DNA of 29,157 nt from an uncultured Porphyromonadaceae bacterium (GCA_905198125.1 CAJKBH010000037.1:1-29157), one strand, 5' to 3'. Positions 1 to 7,777 are shown, numbered from the stretch's first letter. A program made the numbers and translations. Notes: generated from the sequence alone by a model not told the origin.

Positions 1-250
1 CAGGAGAATATCTATTTTTTAGACAGGAGAACATGAGAAACAGGAGAGTCTGTTTTTGACTGCAGAATATTTTTTTAGACAGGAGAACAGGAGAACAGGA
101 GAGTCTGTTTTTGACTGCAGAATATATTTTTAGACAGGAGAACAGGAGAAACAGGAGAGTCTACTTGAAATAGGCCTCCTGTTTCTCCTGTTCTCCTGTC
201 TAAAAATAAATACTCTCCTGTCTAATGTCGATAATGATTCTCCTGTCTTA
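1..250. repeat. Array of CAGGAG-containing short repeats with 33-bp inverted repeat
   Basis: The hexamer CAGGAG occurs nine times on the plus strand (starting at 1, 24, 41, 80, 88, 96, 135, 143 and 152) and five times inverted (176, 185, 193, 215 and 240). The direct copies sit in three long units starting with agacaggaga at 21, 77 and 132, with periods of 56 and 55 bp. The segment 125-157 is perfectly inverted at 176-208, giving a 33-bp stem with an 18-nt loop. The last inverted copy runs into the stop codon of the minus-strand gene ending at 248. The large hairpin lies just downstream of that gene, so it may protect or terminate its mRNA; that role is inferred. No coding potential is seen here. 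Confidence 0.9.
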
Positions 251-1993
251 GAACTGGAAGGTGAGGCCGAGGCGGGCGGCGATGCCGGGTACCGGCACGC
301 CGGGCAGCCACTCCTGATGCAGACGGTTCAGCAGATTGTCCACATACAGCTCGGCGCGCAGGTTCTTCAGGATGTCGTACGTCGCGCTGAATCCCAACAT
401 CGACAGGTTGCCGATGCGCTGTCTTGTCAACTCGCTTCCATCAGCCCCGGCTATCAGCAAAGGCACCTTGCGGCAAGCACGGAGATCCCAGTCGACGCCT
501 AATTTCAGCGTGCTCCAGGGATTGCCGCGCACGCCGATGTGCGCCGTCACCTCCGGCATATCCCATCCGCTGAACCATGCCTTGTCATCCTCCTGCGGCA
601 TATAGTTCATCTTAGCTTCGATACCGAAGTATTCGCCATAATTATAAGCCAATGTGATACCGATCTGGAATCCGCTCAGATTTATATGTGTGCCGAGATA
701 ATCCTCGGCCACCGGCTGCGAGGATGCCGCCGAACGGCCGTACAGGCTCAGATAGGGCGTGTACCAGCATCCGAAGCTTTTGTGTATAGTGCGCTTATAG
801 GCGCCTTCCATCTCGGCGCGGAAGCCCGCGAACGGCCCGAATCCGAATTTCAGACGGGCCTCGACCGGAGTATATGCCGGCGTCATGTCCACGATGGCCG
901 GTGCGCAGAATTTTGATTCCGACACATTGCCGTGCAGCGAGTTCAGCTCCGTTCCTCCCGTGGCCGAAAGCTCCAGCCCCACGCCGCGCGTGTGCCAGCC
1001 GAACCTCACGTCCGGAGCCAGGCGCAACGCCGTGCCGTTGTCGGCAAACACGTCGATGCGAGGGCCTCCGTAGAATGTGATGTTATCTCCCTCCCACTTG
1101 TAGTAGGGAGTGAACGAGAAGCGGCTGTAGTTTTTCGGCATAGCCGGCGCGAGTCGTGTCTTGTCGGTATAGAGAAGGAAATCGGCGGAAAAATCCAGAC
1201 CCACCACCGAACTGCCACCAAAGCGGTAGCCGGCGCCCAATTCGGGCGAAATCAGCGTCTCGCGGTTGCCGGGGCATTCATCGGTAGTAAACGACGTATA
1301 GAAGCTGCGGAACGCCGTATAGTTCACGTCCACGCCGGCGTAATATCGGAAACGACGCTCGGCATTCGATGTCCACTTAGCGTGAAACCGTGCCTGGTTC
1401 AACGTCTGTGTCGGTGCGTCCGGCATATCGGCCATCGGCAGCGGATTGAAGCCGTAGTAATTGAAATACGTCAGGTTATAACGCGCATTCACGTCCAGCA
1501 TACCATACTTAGGGTCATTATGTCGCAGATACAGGCCTAACGTCTCGTCATATATCTTGCGGCGCGTGTCCTTCACGGCATCCGACAGCTTCGGCTTCCA
1601 CAGCGAAGTGGAATTATGACGCAGGTAGACGCCGCTCAGAGTCTTGCCGTCGTCCACGAACCGGTATCCGGCGTTGACTATAGCATCGAGGCGCGTGCTG
1701 AGTTGCAGCTCGGCATATCCGCGATATGGCCAGCGGGCGCGGGTATCGTTCCAGCCGGTGGCCGGCATAGGCACGCCGAGAGGCGCGAAATCGGTCACCA
1801 CGCCGTCCATGTCGTAGTCCAGCCGACTGTCCGTGTTGCCGAGGCGCAGACGTTCGGGGAACGTGTTGACGCGGTCCTGAAGTATGACTTCGGGCTTGTA
1901 GGTGCCCTCCACCTCCACGGTGGGGTTATATTGAGCCGACGCCGTCAGCGCGGACAGCAGGGCGGAGATTGTCAGTATCTTGGTAGCTTTCAT
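248..1993 (-). CDS. Outer-membrane beta-barrel protein (TonB-receptor-like), coupled to TPR protein
   Basis: This 581-aa protein has a signal peptide of about 20 residues (MKATKILTISALLSALTASA, probable cut before QYNP). The rest is rich in alternating aromatic strands of beta-barrel type and ends in LGLTFQF, with the terminal Phe typical of BAM-inserted outer-membrane proteins. The mature start (PTVEVEGTYKPEVI) resembles small TonB-receptor-like barrel proteins of Bacteroidales, but no plug domain is recognisable. Its ATG overlaps the stop of the upstream TPR gene by 4 bp (ATGA), so the two are probably translationally coupled and work together at the envelope. The ligand is unknown. An outer-membrane barrel is well supported; an active TonB-dependent transporter is not shown. 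Confidence 0.8.
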   Translation of the reverse strand: MKATKILTISALLSALTASAQYNPTVEVEGTYKPEVILQDRVNTFPERLRLGNTDSRLDYDMDGVVTDFAPLGVPMPATGWNDTRARWPYRGYAELQLSTRLDAIVNAGYRFVDDGKTLSGVYLRHNSTSLWKPKLSDAVKDTRRKIYDETLGLYLRHNDPKYGMLDVNARYNLTYFNYYGFNPLPMADMPDAPTQTLNQARFHAKWTSNAERRFRYYAGVDVNYTAFRSFYTSFTTDECPGNRETLISPELGAGYRFGGSSVVGLDFSADFLLYTDKTRLAPAMPKNYSRFSFTPYYKWEGDNITFYGGPRIDVFADNGTALRLAPDVRFGWHTRGVGLELSATGGTELNSLHGNVSESKFCAPAIVDMTPAYTPVEARLKFGFGPFAGFRAEMEGAYKRTIHKSFGCWYTPYLSLYGRSAASSQPVAEDYLGTHINLSGFQIGITLAYNYGEYFGIEAKMNYMPQEDDKAWFSGWDMPEVTAHIGVRGNPWSTLKLGVDWDLRACRKVPLLIAGADGSELTRQRIGNLSMLGFSATYDILKNLRAELYVDNLLNRLHQEWLPGVPVPGIAARLGLTFQF

Positions 1994-4326
1994 TTTTTCA
2001 GGGACTTGAGACGTGAATTGATGGCCGAGAGGATGTTGGCTTCGTTACCGGGATAATTGTCGCGGAGGGATGTGAGGTATTCGCGTGCCAGTTCGGGACG
2101 TCCCAACTCGCGGCAGGCGTCGGCCAGGACTATGAAGCCTTTGGCCAGCCAATAGGTGTGGGGCGTTCCGGTGTCGGTGAATGCGTTCATCATGTCGAAA
2201 GCCTCCTGCGCGTTGCCGGCGTCAAGTCGACGCTGTGCCAGCGTCACGGCCGAGGCGGCGCCCACGGGACTCTCGGGATTGCGCGACAGGGACTCGTACA
2301 ATGCATCGGCCTCGTCGTCACGTCCAAGTTTGCTCAGTGCGTTTGCCTCGTAATAATCGAGGTCGGCGGTGTCGTCGGCGCCGAGCGAACCGGCTTTGCG
2401 TATTCGTTTCAGCAGCTCAAGCTGCTCGGTCGGGGCGTCTCCGGTGCGGTCATTGGCCGCAGCGGCACGAAGCAATTCATCGACATCGGCATCAGGAGTG
2501 ATGGCCAGACGCTTGCGGTATGCCTCGGCGGCCATAGCCGTCTCGCCCAATTCCTCGCAAGTCAATGCCTTCTCCAGCAACGCCGCCGACACCCATTTGC
2601 TGCGCGGATAGTCGCGCACGAACTGGTCGATCAGCGTTATCTTCTTGCGCTGACCCTCGCTCTTGCCTACCAGCATCGCATATCGGTAGGCCGCATAGTC
2701 CGAGTCGTTGGCCTTGTCGGATATGGCGTCGGTATAGAGCTGGCGTGCTCCGGTATAATCACCTGTGTAATAGAGGCAGTCGGCACGGCGTATCAGCGCA
2801 TCGTCGCGCATGGCCTTGTTCAGCGCGGGACGACTCTCCAACGCTTTGGAGAACGTGGCGGCCGCCTGGCCGTAGCGTTCAAGGCGATACTGCACGTATG
2901 CCAAGTCGTAAAGTCCCAACGTGCGGTTGGCCGAAGCGGACGCACCCTGCACATAGCGTGAATAGCTGCGTTCGGCGGCGGTGAACTGACCCGCCTCATA
3001 ACGGGCATCGCCCAACCATAACAGCGACTGCAGGGCCAGATCGGGGTCCGAGGTATTCATCTCCGACGCCTTCTCGAAATATGGCGCGCTTCCGGCCACG
3101 TCGCCGTTGGTGGCCATGCTCACGCCCTGCGCATACAGGGCCTTCTGCTTCACGGCCTGCATCACCGGCGTGGGCGTGCGGGTGCCGTCAACGGTGCTGA
3201 TGGCTTTCAGATAATTATGGTCGTTGTAGTATGCCGTGGCGAGGTATTCGCGCATCTCCTCCGCATGAGGCGACGACGGCCAGCGGCGCATGTATGTCTC
3301 TATCAGTTCGGCCGACTTGCCGAAAGGCACGCCCGTGCCGCGTGTCTGAGCCGTGATGTAATTGTACATCGCGGTCTGGGCCACCTCCGGGTCGGCTTCG
3401 TATGCCGATGCCTTCTCGAAGGCCAGTGTGGCGCCGCGCACATCGTCCTGACTCAGACGTGTCTGACCCAAGTAAAGCCATGCGCTCTGCAACAGTGGCC
3501 CGCGCTCGGCGCTTTCCGTCACGGCCGTCAGGCGTTCGGCGGCTTTGGCATAGTTTCCTTCCTCATAGTCGATCACGCCCAAGGCATACAGAGCGTCGTT
3601 GTTGACCGGGCCATGATTCAATTCAAGGTATTTCTCCAGCTCGCGACGTCCCGTCTCGTCCTCCTCCAGCTTGAAGCGGCTCAGACCGGCTATGCGGTAT
3701 ATCTCGGCCTTCAGTCCCGGCTCCACGTCGCGAGTTACGAGTTTCCGGGCCTTTTCGGCCACCTTGCGGTATTCGCCGCGCATATAGTCTATCTGCAGCA
3801 TATAGTATGCCGCCTCCAGACCCTTCTCGCCTTCCGGCACCTGCGCGAAACCTTGGTAAGCCTTGTCGTAGTCTCCCTCTATATAGTCGATGTATGCGTC
3901 ATAGAAAGTGCGCACGGCATCGTATTTGCGCCCCTTGACACTGCGCAAGGCGGTGCGGGCCTCCTTGTAATAGCCCGTCTTTAACAGACACAGTGCCTTG
4001 CGGTATGAATAAAGCGAGCGTTCGGGCTGAGAGAGGCCCTTAATGTCCTCGGCCTTGTACAGGCGCAGCGCCTCGCTCCAGTCGTGAGCGAAGAAGGCCG
4101 CATCGGCAATCATCAGACGTGCCTCCAGGGCGTGTATGCCCGTCGGATTTTGCTCGGCATACGACCGCAGCATCGGCACGGTCCCGGGCGCATCGAGCGT
4201 CCACGCATCCTGCAGCGTGCGCCATTCCCGGTCGTCGTTACCCTCCGAAAAATCGAAGCCCCGCGCCGCGGGACTCATCATAATGGCCGCGGTCATGACC
4301 ACAGCCGACATCCTCAGCTTCTTCAT
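1990..4326 (-). CDS. Periplasmic tetratricopeptide-repeat protein
   Basis: This 778-aa protein starts with a signal peptide (MKKLRMSAVVMTAAIMMSPAARG) and then consists almost entirely of tandem TPR helices. Typical repeats include the YKEARTALRSVKG, YDKAYQGFAQVPE, YAKAAERLTAV, FTAAERSYSRYV and YGQAAATFSKAL segments. TPR solenoids bind proteins, and the long array following a signal peptide points to a periplasmic or outer-membrane-associated scaffold. It is the first gene of a coupled pair with the barrel protein at 248-1993 (ATGA overlap). A TAACTTTG promoter element sits at 4332-4339, immediately upstream of the ATG. The partner and precise function cannot be read from the sequence; a role in assembling or serving the adjacent barrel is inference. 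Confidence 0.85.
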   Translation of the reverse strand: MKKLRMSAVVMTAAIMMSPAARGFDFSEGNDDREWRTLQDAWTLDAPGTVPMLRSYAEQNPTGIHALEARLMIADAAFFAHDWSEALRLYKAEDIKGLSQPERSLYSYRKALCLLKTGYYKEARTALRSVKGRKYDAVRTFYDAYIDYIEGDYDKAYQGFAQVPEGEKGLEAAYYMLQIDYMRGEYRKVAEKARKLVTRDVEPGLKAEIYRIAGLSRFKLEEDETGRRELEKYLELNHGPVNNDALYALGVIDYEEGNYAKAAERLTAVTESAERGPLLQSAWLYLGQTRLSQDDVRGATLAFEKASAYEADPEVAQTAMYNYITAQTRGTGVPFGKSAELIETYMRRWPSSPHAEEMREYLATAYYNDHNYLKAISTVDGTRTPTPVMQAVKQKALYAQGVSMATNGDVAGSAPYFEKASEMNTSDPDLALQSLLWLGDARYEAGQFTAAERSYSRYVQGASASANRTLGLYDLAYVQYRLERYGQAAATFSKALESRPALNKAMRDDALIRRADCLYYTGDYTGARQLYTDAISDKANDSDYAAYRYAMLVGKSEGQRKKITLIDQFVRDYPRSKWVSAALLEKALTCEELGETAMAAEAYRKRLAITPDADVDELLRAAAANDRTGDAPTEQLELLKRIRKAGSLGADDTADLDYYEANALSKLGRDDEADALYESLSRNPESPVGAASAVTLAQRRLDAGNAQEAFDMMNAFTDTGTPHTYWLAKGFIVLADACRELGRPELAREYLTSLRDNYPGNEANILSAINSRLKSLKK

Positions 4327-4331
4327 GACCG

Positions 4332-4339
4332 CAAAGTTA
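4332..4339 (-). promoter_or_regulatory. -7 element TAACTTTG of the TPR/barrel operon
   Basis: The minus strand reads TAACTTTG, matching the Bacteroidetes -7 consensus TAnnTTTG. No good TTTG is found 19-21 bp upstream. The element ends only 5 bp before the annotated ATG at 4326, so the transcript would be leaderless or nearly so if this is the promoter. Confidence 0.5.
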
Positions 4340-4424
4340 CTAATTTTTATCTACAATTTTCATTTTTTGATATTATTTGTCACCTTTGTATACCAACAAT
4401 AAGAATTCCGACCCTACAACAATC

Positions 4425-4456
4425 GAGGCCCCTGCGACGGATTCCGCAGGAGCCTC
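4425..4456 (-). terminator. Hairpin terminator downstream of the lipoprotein gene
   Basis: An inverted repeat pairs 4425-4429 with 4452-4456 and 4431-4436 with 4445-4450, leaving an 8-nt loop and one mismatch. On the minus strand it lies 23 bp after the lipoprotein stop and is followed by a moderately T-rich stretch. It separates the two envelope operons. Confidence 0.65.
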
Positions 4457-4478
4457 AATCAAGTTATCCCACAACCGG

Positions 4479-5363
4479 TTATTTCGAACGGGTCGTAATT
4501 CTTTCTACGTAAAGCAGGTCCCGACCGTAATCATCGTCATATTCCATGAATTTCTCGATGAACGTCGCCTTGTCGCCCGAGAAAGAGACCTGCACCTCTC
4601 CCTCTCCTTCCTCGTCGATAAAATCATAGCTAAACACCTGGTTCTTCGTGTTCTGCCATCTCCAGGTGCCGTAGGATTCCACGCTGTCGTCCCAATCCGT
4701 CTGCAAGAATGTGCCGGCTTTGGATACTACGACATACTTCACGTATTCCTCATGAATCTCCGAAGATGGCACATTATATTCATCAATGAGATTGTTTCCG
4801 GAGTAGGTCTGGCGCTTGACGCTCTCCACATACCATGTGCGGCAGAAGCGATTGTTGAGGTCGCTGTCTTTTGCCGTGCCTTTCTTTTCCGCGCGCAGAG
4901 TCATCTCGGTGCCTCCGTTCGGAGTGACAATCAGCGTATTGTCATCAACGACCGTCAGTTTGCCGTAGCCGTCGAGATTATAGCTTCCGTCGCCGAGCTT
5001 CGAATACTCGCCGAAGATTATGACCCTGCCGTCGGAAGCCCGGCTCTGTGATTGTCTGGAGAACATTCGCCTGCCTCTCCCGGCCTCGGCTTTGGAACTC
5101 TTGAGCGGAGCGTTGTAATAGGAGTCGTTCGCGGTGGGTACTATTATGTAGTTGCCGCTCGCCGTGAGCTCGATGCTCTCCAATTCGTCGCTGTCAAGAA
5201 TCGTATAGCACGAAGCGTCCGATTCATACGCCGGGGCTTCTACGCTTCCTTCCCAAAGATCTTCGCCATCTTCGTCATCGTCTCCGCCTAAACATGCGGT
5301 CATGCCTACGGACAAGAGCACTGCTGCCAGCCCCATGCCCACAATTCTTAATGTCTTCTTCAT
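4479..5363 (-). CDS. Hypothetical lipoprotein
   Basis: This 294-aa protein has a lipoprotein signal peptide ending in MTAC, with Cys24 as the lipidation site. An acidic run follows (LGGDDDEDGED). Acidic residues just after the cysteine resemble the surface-export signals described for Bacteroidetes lipoproteins, so surface exposure is possible. The remainder is beta-rich (for example SYNLDGYGKLTVVDDNTLIV and GTFLQTDWDDSVESYGTWRW), in the style of lipocalin-like Bacteroidales lipoproteins, but I do not recognise a specific family. It is the second gene of a unit with the barrel protein at 5388-6245, with a 24-bp gap. It is followed by a hairpin terminator at 4425-4456. Confidence 0.8.
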   Translation of the reverse strand: MKKTLRIVGMGLAAVLLSVGMTACLGGDDDEDGEDLWEGSVEAPAYESDASCYTILDSDELESIELTASGNYIIVPTANDSYYNAPLKSSKAEAGRGRRMFSRQSQSRASDGRVIIFGEYSKLGDGSYNLDGYGKLTVVDDNTLIVTPNGGTEMTLRAEKKGTAKDSDLNNRFCRTWYVESVKRQTYSGNNLIDEYNVPSSEIHEEYVKYVVVSKAGTFLQTDWDDSVESYGTWRWQNTKNQVFSYDFIDEEGEGEVQVSFSGDKATFIEKFMEYDDDYGRDLLYVERITTRSK

Positions 5364-5387
5364 TTTTATATTTAGATTTTGTTATTG

Positions 5388-6245
5388 TCAATAAGTCAGG
5401 CCGATACCGAAACGGATGCCATAGTTTTTGCAGGATATTTTGTCATATTTGATTATATCCCCGGCATCCGTGTCGCCATAATCCGCTTCGTCGTCAAGAC
5501 CGCCGACCTTATAGTTGGCGCGACCCCATCTTCCCTCTACAAACAGCGACAGCACTTTCCAAGAGAACTGTGCGCCGAACGTCACATAAGGCACGAAGGC
5601 ATAGTTGAAGCGCGTATCATCAGGCTCTGACACCAGCATCATCGAGTAAGTGGGAAGAAAACGACAATAAACCTTTCCCTTCAGCAGGTTGATGGCCGAG
5701 TCAAACTTATAGAAGGGGGCGAATGTGGCCGACACGCCGACACCGAGAGCCACATCTATCTGATGGCTGCCGAGATTAGGATTGTCCGGTTCGTCGTCAT
5801 AGTCGGGATAATCACCCGCACTCGGCGGATTCATCCCGTCGCCCACTCCCAGCATATCCAGCCAGTCGGGAGCCGCCTCATAGTTCATATAGGTAACGTC
5901 AAACCACGTGGCGTCTATACCGAACTTCAGGAAGCCGGCTATAGGATTCCGGTGGACATAATAAGTCTTGGTCAGATTAAGCATAAAGCCGTAATTCGGG
6001 CTGAATGCGGCACAATCATTCGGTTTCCAGTTGGAGTAAGCCATACCGATGCCGAACGTCTTAGTGCGTTTCCATATCGCATTGTTCTTCTCCCGGGCGT
6101 CTCGCTCGGCGTTTTCCGCCTTAAGGGCTTTGATTTCACTGCGCATCCCCTCCACCGACATAGTGTCGGTCGCTTCAGTCTGCGCCATTGCTACGGGACT
6201 CAGTAATGCAAGGCCCATTGCCGCAGCAAAAATCTTACGTTTCAT
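5388..6245 (-). CDS. Outer-membrane beta-barrel protein with N-terminal coiled coil
   Basis: The start is taken at 6245 (MKRKIFAAAMGLAL), giving 285 aa. The open frame continues 132 bp upstream, but that extension lacks protein-like sequence and would bury the signal peptide. The signal peptide ends near SPVAMA before QTEATD. A short charged coiled coil follows (residues about 28-46, SVEGMRSEIKALKAENAERD), then amphipathic strands through to a C-terminal aromatic (RFGIGLTY). This is a porin-like outer-membrane protein of unknown substrate. It is upstream of, and very close to, the lipoprotein gene at 4479-5363; the two may form an envelope complex, which is inferred from position only. Confidence 0.8.
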   Translation of the reverse strand: MKRKIFAAAMGLALLSPVAMAQTEATDTMSVEGMRSEIKALKAENAERDAREKNNAIWKRTKTFGIGMAYSNWKPNDCAAFSPNYGFMLNLTKTYYVHRNPIAGFLKFGIDATWFDVTYMNYEAAPDWLDMLGVGDGMNPPSAGDYPDYDDEPDNPNLGSHQIDVALGVGVSATFAPFYKFDSAINLLKGKVYCRFLPTYSMMLVSEPDDTRFNYAFVPYVTFGAQFSWKVLSLFVEGRWGRANYKVGGLDDEADYGDTDAGDIIKYDKISCKNYGIRFGIGLTY

Positions 6246-6348
6246 ATAGTTATTATTAGTTGAACACAAATTGATTCTTTCCGTTTGTAACCACTCGGAT
6301 AAGCCTGCCTGCCCCCCGGAGATGATTAATTCCGACGAGCCGGTTCTG

Positions 6349-6378
6349 CAAAGACAGGGGAAACGGACTCGAGCCAAA
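6349..6378 (-). promoter_or_regulatory. Possible promoter of the barrel/lipoprotein operon
   Basis: On the minus strand TTTG (6378-6375) is followed after 18 bp by TGTCTTTG (6356-6349). This matches TTTG/TAnnTTTG with one mismatch and slightly short spacing. It would give a 5' leader of about 95 nt before the ATG at 6245. Confidence 0.35.
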
Positions 6379-6529
6379 TCCGCTTTTACGCGGACGGCCC
6401 CATTTCCCTACTGAAAGGCAATAAAAAGAGTGCTGAAAAGAAATAATAATCTATCGGATTCATAATATTTTACACGCCTCGGTCATCCCCTCGTCAGCGT
6501 CAGGTCAGTAAAAAATAGCGCAGGAATCT

Positions 6530-6805
6530 GTATCCGTTGCCGTCTTACAAATCGAGGCTTCTCGCATTGCCCAGTCTAAGTCGGACGGCAACGCCAGAAG
6601 CCCACGCCAGTATATGCAATATTCGCATCCGGCCATATTCCTCCCGGAATATCATGCCGAATGCCGGATAATCACATTACCACGGGCATCTACCGTTGCT
6701 CAACCCTTGACTTAGACTTGAAATTTTGCGAGAATTTCGATTTGTCAAGAATCAGCGCAGATAAACGCTTTTTATGTATGTCAATCCAGACACGACAACT
6801 CGTGT
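6530..6805 (-). ncRNA. Candidate structured noncoding RNA
   Basis: Nested complementary segments stack inside one another: 6573-6582 with 6709-6718 (10 bp, perfect), 6600-6606 with 6681-6687 (7 bp, two G-U pairs when read on the minus strand), 6627-6633 with 6663-6669 (7 bp), and 6635-6641 with 6646-6652 (7 bp, 4-nt loop). A crossing 10-bp repeat, 6535-6544 with 6584-6593, would form a pseudoknot or an alternative fold. On the minus strand a TATCTTTG element (6813-6806) lies upstream and a T6 run (6519-6514) lies downstream, consistent with a transcript of roughly 290 nt. I do not recognise a known RNA family. The strand is inferred from these two signals. Confidence 0.35.
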
Positions 6806-6813
6806 CAAAGATA
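6789..6813 (-). promoter_or_regulatory. TATCTTTG element with 7-bp hairpin
   Basis: The minus strand reads TATCTTTG at 6813-6806, a match to the -7 consensus. A perfect 7-bp inverted repeat (6789-6795 with 6800-6806, 4-nt loop) directly overlaps its downstream edge. No TTTG is found at the expected upstream spacing, so the promoter call is tentative. Confidence 0.35.
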
Positions 6814-7205
6814 CATCCCACTCCGCTTAACCCCAGATAGTGAGGTCGGCCCTTACAGGTCTCTCCCGCCTGGCGTGGTCCGCATTGCGGTCTGCAATTG
6901 CAAAATTAATAAATTTTATTGAGAAAATCGCCATAACATGTCGAATAACATAACCAGCAGTCCCAACAAGCAAGCGTAGACTCAACAACCTGAAAATATC
7001 TGAAAACACAACAATTGAATATTCAGAGAACCGGACACAAATTGCGACCGGTTCAACGGTCTCAAACACTCGTCAGTCAATCCTTTCGTATTTACCGAAC
7101 AGGGAGTCGCTATGCTTTCTGCGATATTGAACAGTGAAACTGCTGTCTATACAAGCATACGTATAATCGATGCTTTCGTGGCACTGCGAAACTTATTTAC
7201 AATTT

Positions 7206-7248
7206 TTGTACGAAAATTTGTATTGTACGAAAATTTGTACTATCTTTG
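7206..7248 (+). promoter_or_regulatory. Promoter with 17-bp tandem repeat (probable operator)
   Basis: The 17-mer TTGTACGAAAATTTGTA is present twice, exactly and back to back, at 7206-7222 and 7223-7239. TTTG inside the first copy (7217-7220) and TATCTTTG at 7241-7248 are separated by 20 bp, a full match to the Bacteroidetes promoter consensus. The second copy fills the spacer. The unit is an imperfect palindrome (GTACGAAAATTTGTAC, 12 of 16 symmetric positions), as expected for a repressor site. The downstream AT-rich leader (7255-7292) resembles Bacteroidetes translation-initiation regions. Confidence 0.8.
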
Positions 7249-7292
7249 CAGTGAGTTCTTATACTCTATGTTTAATTTTAAATTATTTAATT

Positions 7293-7424
7293 ATGAAATT
7301 GACAACGGAAGAAGAAGAACTCATAGCGGCAATCCGCAATTATCGGAAGGGTTTCCCGGACAGTTACCCGAACCTCCTGTACTATGCACAGGAATTATTC
7401 GATAAACTTACAGATATGCCGTAA
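7293..7424 (+). CDS. 43-aa conserved small protein of the DUF5053-type cassette
   Basis: The ORF encodes MKLTTEEEELIAAIRNYRKG and continues through an aromatic, acidic C-terminus (LLYYAQELFDKLTDMP). The ATG at 7293 is about 45 nt after the -7 element and follows an AT-rich leader. Longer in-frame starts at 7170 lie upstream of the promoter and are rejected. Short proteins with an EEE-LI-AIRNYR start and an amphipathic YAxxLFDxL end are, from memory, common partners of small HTH proteins in Bacteroides. The protein looks like two short helices. Function is unknown; it could modulate the DUF5053-like protein encoded 77 bp downstream. Confidence 0.65.
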   Translation: MKLTTEEEELIAAIRNYRKGFPDSYPNLLYYAQELFDKLTDMP

Positions 7425-7472
7425 GAGTTTAGGTGCGCATCCTCCATTGTCCGGAGGTGCACATTCAAACTC
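7425..7472 (+). promoter_or_regulatory. Intercistronic mRNA hairpin
   Basis: Three paired segments stack: 7425-7430 with 7467-7472 (GAGTTT/AAACTC), GTGC with GCAC, and CCTCC with GGAGG at the tip (7441-7445 with 7453-7457). The hairpin starts directly after the stop codon of the 43-aa ORF and ends 30 bp before the DUF5053-like gene. No T-run follows, so it is more likely an mRNA-stability or translation-control element than a terminator. Confidence 0.55.
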
Positions 7473-7501
7473 GCTTTACATCATGATTGTTATCATAATA
7501 T

Positions 7502-7756
7502 ATGATGATTATGCAGAATAACAATGAAATCTTATCGGATGCCAAAGTACGCCTGTCCGATATTTTGGTTGCAGTTTCCTGGAGGGAGATTGCACGCACC
7601 TACTTTGGGAAGTCGAGTTCATGGTTATACCATAAGCTTGACGGAATAAAAGGCGATGGTTCCGACGGAGGCTTTAGCGTACAGGAAACACAGCAGTTGA
7701 AATCGGCACTGAACGATCTTGCGAGCAGGATAACAGATGCAGCATCTAAACTCTAA
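7502..7756 (+). CDS. DUF5053-like small helix-turn-helix protein
   Basis: This 84-aa protein starts at 7502, with an alternative ATG at 7511. The core VSWREIARTYFGKSSSWLYH followed by KLDGI reads as a helix-turn-helix. The C-terminus (QETQQLKSALNDLASRITDA) forms a further helix. From memory this layout matches DUF5053-type proteins of Bacteroides. It is the second gene of the cassette that starts at the repeated-operator promoter (7206-7248), so autoregulation through the 17-bp repeats is a reasonable inference. Base composition is more AT-rich than the neighbouring operons, which suggests acquisition. No catalytic motif is seen. Confidence 0.75.
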   Translation: MMIMQNNNEILSDAKVRLSDILVAVSWREIARTYFGKSSSWLYHKLDGIKGDGSDGGFSVQETQQLKSALNDLASRITDAASKL

Positions 7757-7777
7757 ATAAAAACAAATCTCCTCTTG

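Larger units (their letters stand above)
6246..7200. other. Long gene-poor intergenic region
   Basis: No convincing protein gene is found here. The open frames present (for example minus 6827-7069 and plus 7112-7405) lack protein-like composition, and the second overlaps the better-supported 43-aa ORF at 7293 in another frame. The region includes a possible promoter (6349-6378), a set of nested inverted repeats (6535-6718) and a TATCTTTG element on the minus strand (6806-6813). No complete tRNA is seen. Confidence 0.7.

Noticed and set aside
1..250. CRISPR array
   Set aside because: The repeat units are adjacent short degenerate hexamers with inverted copies; there are no unique spacers of constant length and no cas genes nearby.
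6246..6377. N-terminal extension of the 285-aa barrel protein to a start at 6377
   Set aside because: It would place a signal peptide at residue 45 and its sequence is not protein-like; the ATG at 6245 is preferred.
6290..6380. tRNA-like fragments on the minus strand (a CTCGAGTCC segment and a GCTTATCCGAGTGGTTAC segment)
   Set aside because: The T-arm-like part precedes the D-arm-like part, the acceptor ends do not pair and no anticodon arm is present. A real or permuted tRNA is not supported.
6827..7069. 80-aa open frame on the minus strand
   Set aside because: It has no recognisable domain, no promoter, composition typical of random AT-rich DNA, and lies in a gap with RNA-like features.
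7112..7405. 97-aa open frame on the plus strand
   Set aside because: It starts upstream of the promoter at 7217-7248 and overlaps the better-supported 43-aa ORF in another frame.
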